Shown here: positions 32,222 to 42,641 of the stretch, in pieces
How positions within the stretch are numbered: the stretch's first letter is position 1
Layout of the letters: each line of letters starts with the position of its first letter
Assembly (NCBI GenBank): GCA_007994965.1
Contig: VOPW01000001.1
Location: forward strand, 4,278,001 to 4,342,000
DNA: 64,000 nucleotides
Source: Piscinibacter aquaticus
GTDB lineage: Bacteria > Pseudomonadota > Gammaproteobacteria > Burkholderiales > Burkholderiaceae_C
Reading direction: 5' to 3'
The notes under the pieces: model-generated
Told to the model about the DNA's origin: nothing
Database searches by the model: none
What the model saw: only the letters and a program-made list of their open reading frames with translations
Program-made: the position numbers and the translations under genes

Positions 32222-33134
32222 TGGAATTCACCAAGACCCCGGCTGGCTCAACTGGTATGCCGGCCCTTCGAAGCCTCGCTTCCAGCTGCCGCCCGGCAGC
32301 GTCGATGCGCATTGCCATGTGTTCGGGCCCGGCGCCGAGTTTCCCTACGCCCCCGAGCGCAAATACACACCCTGCGATGCCAGCAAGGCGCAGCTCTTCG
32401 CGCTGCGCGACCACCTCGGATTCGCACGCAACGTGATCGTGCAGGCCACCTGCCACGGCGCTGACAACCGCGCGATGGCCGATGCCTGCATCGCCAGCAA
32501 CGGCAAGGCGCGTGGCGTGGCCACCGTCAAGCGCAGCGTGACCGACGAGGAACTGCAGGCGCTGCACGCCGCCGGCGTGCGCGGCGTGCGCTTCAACTTC
32601 GTCAAGCGGCTGGTGGACTTCACGCCGAAAGACGAGCTGATGGAGATCGCCGGCCGGATCGCGAAGCTGGGCTGGCACGTGGTGATCTACTTCGAGGCGG
32701 TCGACCTGCCCGAGCTGTGGGACTTCTTCACCAGCCTGCCGACCACCGTGGTGGTCGACCACATGGGCCGGCCGGACGTGAGCAAGCCGGTGGACGGCCC
32801 CGAGTTCGAGCTGTTCGTCAAGTTCATGCGCGAGTACCCGAACGTCTGGAGCAAGGTCAGCTGCCCGGAGCGGCTGTCCGTTTCCGGCCCGCCGGCGGTG
32901 AATGGCGAACGCAACGCCTACCGTGACGTGATCCCCTTCGCGCGCCGCATCGTCGAGACTTTCCCCGACCGTGTGCTGTGGGGAACCGACTGGCCGCATC
33001 CGAACCTGAAGAACCACATGCCCGACGACGGATTGCTGGTCGACTTCATCCCGCACATCGCACCCACGCCCGAGTTGCAGCGCAAGCTGCTGGTCGACAA
33101 CCCGATGCGGCTGTACTGGCCCGAAGAGGTCTGA
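32221..33134 (+). CDS. ligI: 2-pyrone-4,6-dicarboxylate lactonase LigI (one frame break)
   Basis: About 304 residues, amidohydrolase-fold lactonase that opens 2-pyrone-4,6-dicarboxylate to oxalomesaconate without a metal. Landmarks match Sphingobium LigI: VDAHCHVFGPGAEFP, LRDHLGFARNVIVQA, VRGVRFNFVKRLVD, VVDHMGRPDVSKP and WGTDWPHPNLKNH. The frame breaks near 32241; adding one T to make CCTGG gives a clean N-terminus MEFTKTPGWLNWYAGPSKP. Its ATG overlaps the TGA of the preceding gene by one base. Without the repair, an internal ATG at 32319 would wrongly be taken as the start. Confidence 0.92.
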
Positions 33135-33137
33135 ACC

Positions 33138-34366
<1,229 letters not shown>

Positions 34367-34370
<4 letters not shown>

Positions 34371-35328
34371 GCAACAAGACGATTCGTGTGGCGCTGGCCG
34401 GCGCCGGCGCCTTCGGCATCAAGCACCTCGATGCGATCAAGCTGATCGACGGCGTGCAGGTCACCTCGCTGATCAGCCGCGACCTCGACAAGACCAAGGA
34501 AGTGGCGGCCAAGTACGGCATCGGCCACTGCACCACCGACCTGGCCGACTCGCTGGCACGCCCCGATGTCGATGCGGTGATCCTGTGCACGCCCACGCAG
34601 ATGCACGCCTCGCAGGCCATCGCCTGCATGAAGGCCGGCAAGCATGTGCAGGCGGAGATTCCGCTGGCGGATTCGCTGCGCGATGCGTATGCGGTGGTCG
34701 AGATGCAGAAGCAGACCGGCCTGGTGGCGATGTGCGGCCACACGCGGCGCTTCAACCCCAGCCACCAGTGGGTGCGCAGGAAGATCGTCGCCGGCGAATT
34801 CAACATCCAGCAGATGGATGTGCAGACCTATTTCTTCCGGCGCACGAACATGAATGCGCTCGGCCAGCCGCGCAGCTGGACCGACCATTTGCTGTGGCAC
34901 CACGCTGCGCACACCGTCGACCTGTTCGCGTACCGGCGCGCAGCCCGATCGTGAAGGCGAACGCCGTCCAGGGCCCGATCCATCCGAACCTCGGCATCGC
35001 GATGGACATGAGCATCCAGCTCAAGGCCGCCAGCGGCGCGATCTGCACGCTGAGCCTGTCGTTCAACAACGATGGCCCGCTCGGCACCTTCTTCCGCTAC
35101 ATCGGCGACAGCGGCACCTACATCGCGCGCTACGACGATCTGGTCAACGGCAAGGACGAGAAGATCGACGTGAGCAAGGTCGACGTCTCGATGAACGGCA
35201 TCGAGCTGCAGGACCGCGAGTTCTTCGCCGCCATCCGCGAAGGCCGCGAACCGAACGCCAGCGCGGCGCAGGTGCTGCCGTGCTACGAGGTGCTGCACGA
35301 CCTGGAGCGCCAGCTGTCGCAGGGCTGA
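34367..35328 (+). CDS. ligC: 4-carboxy-2-hydroxymuconate-6-semialdehyde dehydrogenase LigC (one frame break)
   Basis: About 321 residues, Gfo/Idh/MocA-family NADP-dependent dehydrogenase that oxidises the ring-cleavage product (as its hemiacetal) to 2-pyrone-4,6-dicarboxylate. Seen: nucleotide loop VALAGAGAFGIKHL, CTPTQMHASQAIACM, and EIPLADSLRDAY (EKP-equivalent), HTRRFNPSHQWV and WHHAAHTVDLFAY. The frame breaks near 34933; CCTGG restores FAYLARSPIVKANAV. It follows ligB with a four-base overlap and precedes the aldo/keto reductase by four bases, completing the ligI-A-B-C block. Confidence 0.92.
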
Positions 35329-35332
35329 GGCC

Positions 35333-36319
35333 ATGAAGACGCGTCGCGTCGGACCGTTCGAGGCCTCGGCCATCGGGCTGGGCTGCATGAACCTCAGCCA
35401 CGCCTACGGCACGCCGCCGCCGGAGGAGGCTGCGCAGGCGCTGCTGCGCGAGGCGCTGGACCTCGGCATCACCTTCTTCGACACCGCCGCGCTGTACGGC
35501 TTCGGCGCCAACGAGGAACTGGTCGGCCGCACGCTGGCCGCCGATCGCGAGAAGTTCGTACTGGCCAGCAAGTGCGGGCTGCACGGCGTGGATGGCCAGC
35601 GTGTCGTCGATGGCCGCCCCGCCACGCTGAAGTGGAGCTGCGAGCAGAGCCTGAAACGGCTGCGCACCGACCGCATCGATCTGTTCTACCTGCACCGCTG
35701 GGATCGCAACGTGCCGATCGAGGACAGCGTCGGCGCGCTGGCCGACCCGGTGCGCGAGGGCAAGGTGCGTGCGATCGGCCTGTCGGAGGTGTCGGCCGCG
35801 ACGCTGAGGCGTGCGCACGCCGTGCACCCGATCGCCGCGCTGCAGACCGAATATTCACTCTGGACGCGCAACCCGGAGATCGCGGTGCTCCAGGCCTGCC
35901 GCGAACTCGGCACGGCCTTCGTCGCCTTCAGCCCGGTGGCGCGCGGCTTCCTCGGCGGCGAGCTGCGTGACGTCTCGACGCTCGAAGCGAAGGACCTGCG
36001 CCGCAGCATGCCGCGCTTCGAGCCGGCCAACTACGCCGTCAACCTGAAGCTGCTCGATGGCTACGTGGCGATCGCGGCCGAACTGCAGTGCACGCCGGCG
36101 CAGCTGGCGCTGGCCTGGGTGTTGTCGCGCGGCGAACATGTGCTGGCGATTCCCGGCACGTCGAAGATTGCGCACCTGCGCGACAACGTCGCGGCAGCGG
36201 ACATCGGCCTGTCGGCCTCGACGCTGGCGCGGCTCGAGGCGCTGATCAATGTGCGCACGGTGACGGGCGGCCGTTACGACGCCGCCGCGCAGGCAGGTGT
36301 CGACACCGAGGAGTTCTGA
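35333..36319 (+). CDS. Aldo/keto reductase
   Basis: 328 residues, TIM-barrel NADPH reductase of the AKR superfamily (YajO/PdxI-like size). The catalytic tetrad is visible: Asp and Tyr in FFDTAALYGFG, Lys in VLASKCGL, and His in FYLHRWDRN. Coenzyme-site residues are in FSPVARGFLGG and PGTSKIAHLRDN. It belongs to the lig operon by spacing (four bases after ligC) but is not part of the known pathway; it could reduce a vanillin-like aldehyde or detoxify a semialdehyde (inference). The next gene starts four bases downstream. Frame intact. Confidence 0.88.
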   Translation: MKTRRVGPFEASAIGLGCMNLSHAYGTPPPEEAAQALLREALDLGITFFDTAALYGFGANEELVGRTLAADREKFVLASKCGLHGVDGQRVVDGRPATLKWSCEQSLKRLRTDRIDLFYLHRWDRNVPIEDSVGALADPVREGKVRAIGLSEVSAATLRRAHAVHPIAALQTEYSLWTRNPEIAVLQACRELGTAFVAFSPVARGFLGGELRDVSTLEAKDLRRSMPRFEPANYAVNLKLLDGYVAIAAELQCTPAQLALAWVLSRGEHVLAIPGTSKIAHLRDNVAAADIGLSASTLARLEALINVRTVTGGRYDAAAQAGVDTEEF

Positions 36320-36323
36320 AGCG

Positions 36324-37052
36324 GTGGCCACGCGAGCGACGCTGCTGCTCCTGCCCGGCCTGATGTGCGACCGCGCCGTGTGGGCGGCGCAGATTGAGGC
36401 GCTGTCGGCCACGCACGAGGTGGTCGTGCCGCACTACGGCACGCTCGATTCGCTGGCCGGCATGGCCGAGCGGGTGCTGCGCGAAGCGCCGCCCGGGCCG
36501 CTGGCGGTGGCCGGGCACTCGATGGGCGGGCGCATCGCCTTCGAGATGTGGGCGCGCGCGCCGCAGCGCATCGAGCGGCTCGCGCTGCTCGACACCTCGT
36601 ACCACCCGCTGCCGGCGGGTGCGGAGGGCGAGCGCGAACGCGCCGGCCGCTACGCCCTGCTGGAGATCGCACGCTCGCAGGGTCTGCGCACGATGGCGCG
36701 CGAATGGGCACTCGGCATGGTGCACGCGGATCACCTCGGCACGCCGCTCTTCGAGGCGGTGCTCGACATGTTCGAGCGCAGCAGCGTGGCGGCCTTCGCC
36801 GCGCAGATCGAGGCGCTGCTGGCGCGGCGCGATGCCGAGCCGCTGCTGGCCACCGTCAGCGTGCCGACGCTGGTGCTGTGCGGGCGCGACGATGCCTGGA
36901 GTCCGCCGTCGCGCCATGAATTCATGCACGAGCGCATCGCGGGCTCGTCACTCGCGGTGATCGAGCGTTGCGGCCACATGAGCCCGATGGAAGAACCCGC
37001 GGCCGTGACCGCGGCGCTGCGCGACTGGCTGGCACGGCCCGTGCGGGGTTGA
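36324..37052 (+). CDS. Alpha/beta hydrolase
   Basis: 242 residues from the GTG at 36324, five bases after the upstream stop; a GTG at 36297 in the same frame overlaps the reductase gene. The fold and triad are clear: LLLLPGLMCDRAVW (oxyanion region), nucleophile Ser in VAGHSMGGRIAFEM, Asp in LCGRDDAWSPPS and His in RCGHMSPMEEP. It resembles pimeloyl-ester/BioH-like or 3-oxoadipate enol-lactonase-like esterases. In this operon it may hydrolyse an aromatic ester feeding into protocatechuate (inference). Frame intact. Confidence 0.85.
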   Translation: MATRATLLLLPGLMCDRAVWAAQIEALSATHEVVVPHYGTLDSLAGMAERVLREAPPGPLAVAGHSMGGRIAFEMWARAPQRIERLALLDTSYHPLPAGAEGERERAGRYALLEIARSQGLRTMAREWALGMVHADHLGTPLFEAVLDMFERSSVAAFAAQIEALLARRDAEPLLATVSVPTLVLCGRDDAWSPPSRHEFMHERIAGSSLAVIERCGHMSPMEEPAAVTAALRDWLARPVRG

Positions 37053-37119
37053 GTCAGGTCAAGACGCGCTGAGACGCCGCGCGGCTCAATCGACCTCCGC
37101 CAACGCGGAGGAGACGATC

Positions 37120-37461
37120 ATGAGCCAACCCATCCCCGGCACCACGCTGTTCGACGGCGCGATGGCCCGCAAGGGCTATGCGTTGAACAAGATGTGCTTC
37201 TCGTTCAACGAGGCCGCCAACCGCGACGCCTTCCTGCGCGACGAAGACGGCTACTGCGCGCGCTACCGGCTCACGCCCGAGCAGCGCGAGGCCGTGCGCG
37301 CGCGCAACGTGCTGGCGATGATCGCCGCCGGCGGCAACGTCTACTACCTCGCCAAGCTGGCCGGCATCTTCGGGCTGGACGTGCAGGATCTCGGCGCGCA
37401 GCAGACCGGCATGACGAAGGAAGCCTTCAAGGCCAGGCTCGTCGACGCAGGGAGGGCCTGA
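37120..37461 (+). CDS. Second LigA-like extradiol dioxygenase small subunit
   Basis: 113 residues, clearly related to LigA at 33138 (PGTTLFDGAMARKGYALNK; MIAAGGNVYYLAKLAGI; QQTGMTKEAFKARL) but shorter and divergent. It forms a pair with the LigB-like gene two bases downstream. Such LigAB-type pairs or fusions act on protocatechuate, gallate or methylgallate. GGAGGAGA lies upstream of the ATG, giving its own strong ribosome-binding site after a 67-base gap from the hydrolase gene. The substrate cannot be told from sequence. Frame intact. Confidence 0.87.
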   Translation: MSQPIPGTTLFDGAMARKGYALNKMCFSFNEAANRDAFLRDEDGYCARYRLTPEQREAVRARNVLAMIAAGGNVYYLAKLAGIFGLDVQDLGAQQTGMTKEAFKARLVDAGRA

Positions 37462-37463
37462 GC

Positions 37464-38313
37464 ATGGCACGCATCGTCGGCGGCATCATGACCTCGCACG
37501 TGCCTGCGCTCGGCCGTGCCATCGCGCGCAACCTGCAGGGCGACGCCTATTTCAAGCCCTGGTTCGACGGCTTTCCGCCGGTGCAGCGCTGGCTGGCCGA
37601 GGTGAAGCCCGACGTGGCGGTGGTGGTCTACAACGACCATGGCCTCAACTTCTTCCTCGACAAGATGCCCACCTTCGCGGTCGGCGCGGCGCCCGAGTAC
37701 CGCAATGCCGACGAAGGCTGGGGCATTCCGGTGATGCCGCCGTTCGCCGGCGACCTCGATCTCTCCTGGCACCTGATCGAATCGCTGGTGCGCGAGGAGT
37801 TCGACATCACCAGCTGCCAGGAGATGCTGGTCGACCATGCCTTCACGCTGCCGATGGCGATGCTGTGGCCCGGACGGGGGCGCCTGGCCGGTGCGCACGG
37901 TGCCGGTGTGCGTGAACACCGTGCAGTACCCGCTGCCCAGTGCGGCGCGCTGCTGGAAGCTGGGTGAGGCGATCGGCCGCGCGGTCGAATCGTGGCCGGC
38001 CGATGCGAAGGTGGTCGTGGTCGGCACCGGCGGCCTCTCGCACCAGCTCGACGGCGAGCGTGCCGGCTTCATCAACAAGGCCTTCGACCAGCGCTTCATG
38101 GACAGCACGGTGGCCGACCCGCGCTGGGCCACGCGCTACACCAATGCCGAACTGGTGGAGAAGGCGGGCACGCAGGGCATCGAACTTCTGATGTGGCTCG
38201 TCACGCGGGCATCACTCACCGGGCGGGTGAGCCGGCTGCACGCGAACTACCACATCCCCATCTCGAACACCGCGGCCGGCTTGCTGCTGCTCGACAACCA
38301 GCCGCTCGGCTGA
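37464..38313 (+). CDS. Second LigB-like class III extradiol dioxygenase (one frame break)
   Basis: About 283 residues. All metal and acid-base positions of LigB are kept: MTSHVPALG, YNDHGLNFF, VDHAFTLP, GTGGLSHQLDG and VEKAGTQGIELL. The protein differs from the first LigB in the lid and C-terminal regions (FDGFPPVQRWLAEV; ASLTGRVSRLHANYH). One break lies near 37876 in a run of five G, where one extra G explains it (GRGAWPVRTVPV). With the small subunit it forms a second ring-cleavage enzyme, probably for a protocatechuate analogue such as gallate or a methylated derivative (inference). Confidence 0.87.
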
Positions 38314-38342
38314 GCCCGCGGCCGCGCCGGGAGGCGGGGCTT

Positions 38343-38349
38343 TGCACCA
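38343..38349 (+). promoter_or_regulatory. Possible NtrC half-site
   Basis: TGCACCA matches the left half of the NtrC operator and lies about 107 bases upstream of the sigma-54 promoter, a suitable enhancer distance. The right half is not conserved, so support is weak. Confidence 0.25.
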
Positions 38350-38449
38350 AAAGCGGGATCAAAGGCCCTTCGCACGGAATCCGTGCGCGCGGGGACGGTT
38401 CGGCCGTGCCTGCCGCGCCGTCCTGGGGCTGCGAGATGGCGCCTGCTCG

Positions 38450-38465
38450 TGGCACGGAAGCTGCA
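38450..38465 (+). promoter_or_regulatory. Sigma-54 (-24/-12) promoter of the TorF-glnK-amtB operon
   Basis: TGGCACGGAAGCTGCA matches the sigma-54 consensus TGGCAC-N5-TTGCW at all but one base. The invariant GG (38451-38452) and GC (38463-38464) are exactly ten bases apart. Transcription would start near 38476, with the porin ATG at 38512. NtrC-activated sigma-54 promoters upstream of glnK-amtB are well known in proteobacteria, so the position fits nitrogen-limitation control. Confidence 0.8.
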
Positions 38466-38511
38466 GACCAGGGTTCGGAACCTCGAACCCCACCCACCGG
38501 AGCCATCACAT

Positions 38512-39206
38512 GAAGAAATCGATCCTCGCCTTTGCCGCCCTCGCCGTCTTCACGGGCGCAGCCTTCGCCGACGGCCTCTCGGCCAACGTCAGCGTGGTCA
38601 GCAAGTACAAGTACCGCGGCCAGGACCAGAGCGATCCGCTCAAGAGCGCCGTGCCTGCCATCCAGGGCGGTTTCGACTACGCCAACAGCGGCTTCTACGC
38701 CGGCAACTGGAACTCGTCGGTCGGCTTCGGCGGCGGCACCGAGATGGACTTCTACGGCGGCTACAAGGGCGAGGCCGCCGGCCTCGGCTACGACGTCGGC
38801 GTGCTGAAGTACTACTACCCGGGCACCGGCGCCGGCGTGTTCAACACCACCGAGCTCTACGGCGCGGTCAGCTACAGCATCCTGTCGCTGAAGTATTCGC
38901 ACACCGTCTCCGACAAGTACTTCGGCATCCCCGAAGGCAAGGGCACGGGCTACCTCGACCTCTCGGCCAACTACGAGGTGATGAAGGGCGTGACGCTGAA
39001 TGCGCACGTCGGCCTGACCCGCCTGACCAGCGATTCGAAGAGCCTCACCGGCCTCGTCAACTACACCGACTACAAGCTCGGCGCCACCTACGACTTCGGC
39101 GATGGCCTGACGCTGTCGGGCGCCTACGTCGGCGCGAACAAGAAGAACGTCTGGGGCGACATCAACAAGGGCCGCCCTGGTCGTGGCGCTGTCCAAGGCG
39201 ATGTGA
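38512..39206 (+). CDS. TorF-family putative porin (one frame break)
   Basis: About 231 residues. Signal peptide start MKKSILAFAALAVFTGAAFA, then a beta-rich mature protein typical of the TorF/gcw_chp outer-membrane family: VSVVSKYKYRGQDQSD, VPAIQGGFDYANSGFYAG, DFYGGYKGEAAGLGYDVG and LGATYDFGDGLTLSGAYVG. The C-terminus after the break near 39175 reads ALVVALSKAM. It lies under the sigma-54 promoter and 57 bases before glnK, so it is probably an outer-membrane channel co-induced with ammonium uptake (inference). Confidence 0.85.
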
Positions 39207-39602
<396 letters not shown>

Positions 39603-39639
39603 GCGGCGCCCCAGCGACGTCCCAACACAAGAGACAACC

Positions 39640-41146
39640 ATGAAGAAACTCTTTGCGACTCTCGCCCTGGGCCTCGCGGTCCTGGGCTTCTCCGGGGCCG
39701 TGTGGGCCCAGGCGGCGTCGGCGCCCGAGGCGGCTGCCTCGGTGGCGGCCGTCGCCGAAGCGGCTTCCGCGGCGGCACCCGCGGCGTCGGAAGCGGCCTC
39801 CGCGGCCGCGCCGGCCGCCCCGGTGGCCAACAAGGGCGACGTGGCCTGGATCACCGTCGCCACGCTGCTGGTGATCATGATGACCGTGCCCGGCCTCGCG
39901 CTGTTCTACGGTGGCTGGTGCGCAGCAAGAACATGCTGTCGGTGCTGATGCAGGTGATGGTCACCTTCTCGCTGATCGTCGTGCTGTGGTTCATCTACGG
40001 CTACAGCCCGGCCTTCACCGAGGGCAACTCGTTCATCGGTGGCTTCGACCGGCTGTTCATGAAGGGCCTGTTCGATCCTGCCACCGGCACGTTCGCAATG
40101 GGCGCGACCTTCAGCAAGGGCGTCTACATCCCCGAGCTGCTGTTCGCCGCCTTCCAGGCGACCTTCGCCGGCATCACCTGCTGCCTGATCGTCGGCGCCT
40201 TCGCCGAGCGCATCAAGTTCTCGGCGGTGCTGATGTTCATGGTGCTGTGGTTCACCTTCAGCTATGCGCCGATCGCCCACATGGTCTGGTTCTGGATGGG
40301 CCCGGATGCGTACGCCAGCGCCGAGGTGGTCGATGGTCTGAACGCCAAGGCCGGCCTGATCTGGCAGTGGGGCGCGCTGGACTTCGCCGGCGGCACGGTG
40401 GTGCACATCAACGCCGCGGTTGCCGGCCTGGTGGGTGCCTACATGATCGGCAAGCGCGTCGGCTACGGCAAGGAAGCGTTCACGCCGCACTCGCTGACGC
40501 TGACGATGGTCGGTGCCTCGCTGCTGTGGGTGGGCTGGTTCGGCTTCAACGCCGGCTCGGCGCTCGAAGCCAACAACAGCGCCGTGCTCGCCTTCGCCAA
40601 CACCTTCTCGGCCACGGCCGGTGCGGTGCTGGCCTGGTGCATCGGTGAAGCGCTGATGAAGGGCAAGGCCTCGATGCTGGGCGCTGCGTCCGGCGCGGTG
40701 GCGGGCCTGGTGGCGATCACCCCGGCGGCCGGCAACGTCGGCCTGATGGGCGCGATCGTGATCGGCTTCGTCGCCGGCTTCGCCTGCCTGTGGGGTGTCA
40801 ACGGCCTGAAGAAGATGCTCGGTGCCGACGACTCGCTGGACGTGTTCGGCGTGCACGGCGTGGGTGGCATCGTCGGCGCGCTGCTGACCGGCGTGTTCAA
40901 CAACCGGGCGCTCGGCGGCCCCGGCCGGTGACCGACTGGGTCACCGCCACGGTCGGCTCCAACGGCATCGGCGCCCAGGTGTGGATCCAGCTCAAGGGCG
41001 TCCTGCTGACCATCGTCTGGTCGGGCGTGGTCTCGCTGATCGCCTACAAGATCGTCGACACGGTCATCGGCCTGCGCGTGCCGGAAGACGAGGAGCGCGA
41101 GGGTCTGGACATCACCTCGCACGGCGAGACGGCCTATCACAACTGA
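39640..41146 (+). CDS. amtB: Ammonium transporter AmtB with alanine-rich leader (two frame breaks)
   Basis: About 502 residues. A signal peptide ([20 protein letters not shown]) is followed by a 45-residue Ala/Ser/Glu-rich segment, then the 11-helix Amt core: [31 protein letters not shown], the twin pore histidines in [15 protein letters not shown] and [16 protein letters not shown]. The tail ends [16 protein letters not shown], the GlnK-binding C-terminus. Breaks near 39915 and 40925 are repaired by CCTGG (FYGGLVRSKN; GGPGLVTDWV). It is 37 bases after glnK. It mediates ammonium uptake under nitrogen limitation. Confidence 0.94.
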
Positions 41147-41169
41147 GCCGTCTGACATTGCGACGCCAC

Positions 41170-41193
41170 CGCCGCCTGCCCGGGGCGGCGTTT
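41170..41193 (+). terminator. Upstream hairpin of the amtB terminator pair
   Basis: CGCCGCC pairs with GGCGGCG across a seven-base loop and is followed by TTT. It sits 24 bases after the amtB stop, just before a stronger terminator. Confidence 0.5.
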
Positions 41194-41196
41194 CGA

Positions 41197-41220
41197 GGGC
41201 CACCGCGAGGTGGCCCTTTT
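41197..41220 (+). terminator. Rho-independent terminator after amtB
   Basis: GGGCCACC pairs perfectly with GGTGGCCC across a GCGA tetraloop and is followed directly by TTTT. It closes the porin-glnK-amtB operon before gshA. Confidence 0.85.
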
Positions 41221-41306
41221 CATGGCCGCGCCGGCCTTGCGCGCCGGCGGCTTCGGCCCCAGATGCCTAGAATTCGCCTTCCGCAGCGCCACTCCCGGGC
41301 CGACCC

Positions 41307-42601
41307 ATGGTTCCTCACCTCATCACCGCCCTGACCGGCCCGATCAACGAACTGGAGCAGCGCATCCTCGAATCGCTGCCGGCCATCGAGCGCTGGTTCC
41401 GCCTCGAGTGGATGGAGCACACGCCGCCGTTCTACACCTCGGTGGACGTGCGCAACGCCGGCTTCAAGCTGGCGCCGGTGGACACCAATCTCTTCCCCGG
41501 CGGCTTCAACAACCTGACCGAAGAGATGCTGCCGCTGGCGGTGCAGGCGGCGATGGCGGCGATCGAGAAGATCTGCCCCGAGGCGAAGAACCTGCTGCTG
41601 ATCCCCGAGAAGCACACGCGCAACACGTTCTACCTGACCAACGTGCAGCGGCTGATGCAGATCTTCACGCAGGCCGGCCTGAACGTGCGCCTGGGCACGC
41701 TGGACGACCAGATCACGTCGCCCACCGAGATCGAACTGCCCGACGGCAGCAGGCTCAAGCTCGAGCCACTGGTGCGCAACCGCGGACGCCTGGGCCTGAA
41801 GGACTTCGACCCCTGCACGATCCTGCTGAACAACGATCTGTCGGCCGGCATCCCCAAGGTGCTCGAGAACCTGCACGAGCAGTACCTGCTGCCGCCGCTG
41901 CACGCCGGCTGGGCGGTGCGGCGCAAGACCAACCACTTCCAGGCCTACGAGGAAGTGGCGAAGAAGTTCGCCAAGCTGCTGGGCATGGACCCGTGGCTGA
42001 TCAACCCGATGTTCGCGCGCTGCGGCGAGGTCAACTTCAGCGACGGCACCGGCAGCGACTGCCTGATGAGCAACGCCGAGGCGCTGCTGGCCAAGATCCG
42101 CCGCAAGTACAAGGAATACGGCATCAACGAGAAGCCGTTCATCATCGTCAAGGCCGACGCGGGCACCTACGGCATGGGCATCATGACCGTGCGCGACCCG
42201 AAGGACCTCGCCGACCTGAACCGCCGCACGCGCAACAAGATGAGCGTCATCAAGGACGGCCAGGAGGTCAGCGAGGTCATCCTGCAGGAAGGCGTGCCGA
42301 CCTACGAGCGCGTCAACGACGCCGTGGCGGAGCCGGTGGTCTACATGATCGACCGCTACGTGGTCGGCGGCTTCTACCGCGTCAATGCCGAGCGCGGCAT
42401 CGACGAGAACCTCAATTCGCCGGGGGCCAGCTTCGTGCCGCTGGCCTTCGCCGATAGCGGCCACCTGCCCAAGCCCGGTGCCAAGCCGGGCGCCAGCGCG
42501 CCGAACCGCTTCTACATGTACGGCGTGATCGCGCGCCGGCCATGGTGGCGGCCAGCTACGAGCTCGAAGCGACCGACCCGGACGCGGAAATCTACGAGTG
42601 A
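41307..42601 (+). CDS. gshA: Glutamate-cysteine ligase GshA (one frame break)
   Basis: About 432 residues, the proteobacterial (TIGR02049-type) glutamate-cysteine ligase, first step of glutathione synthesis. Segments: [20 protein letters not shown] includes the family-typical start; then [51 protein letters not shown] (ATP-grasp-like loop) and [17 protein letters not shown]. The frame breaks near 42538; one T (CCTGG) restores [19 protein letters not shown] and the stop at 42601. gshB is 4.3 kb downstream with three genes between. Confidence 0.92.
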
Positions 42602-42628
42602 GCGGGCGGGGGCGGCCTTCGGCGCCCC

Positions 42629-42634
42629 TACACT
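42629..42634 (+). promoter_or_regulatory. Candidate -10 box (TACACT) for kup
   Basis: TACACT ends seven bases before the GTG start of kup in the 40-base gap after gshA, with no visible ribosome-binding site. It would give a leaderless message. Confidence 0.3.
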
Positions 42635-42641
42635 TGCGCCC

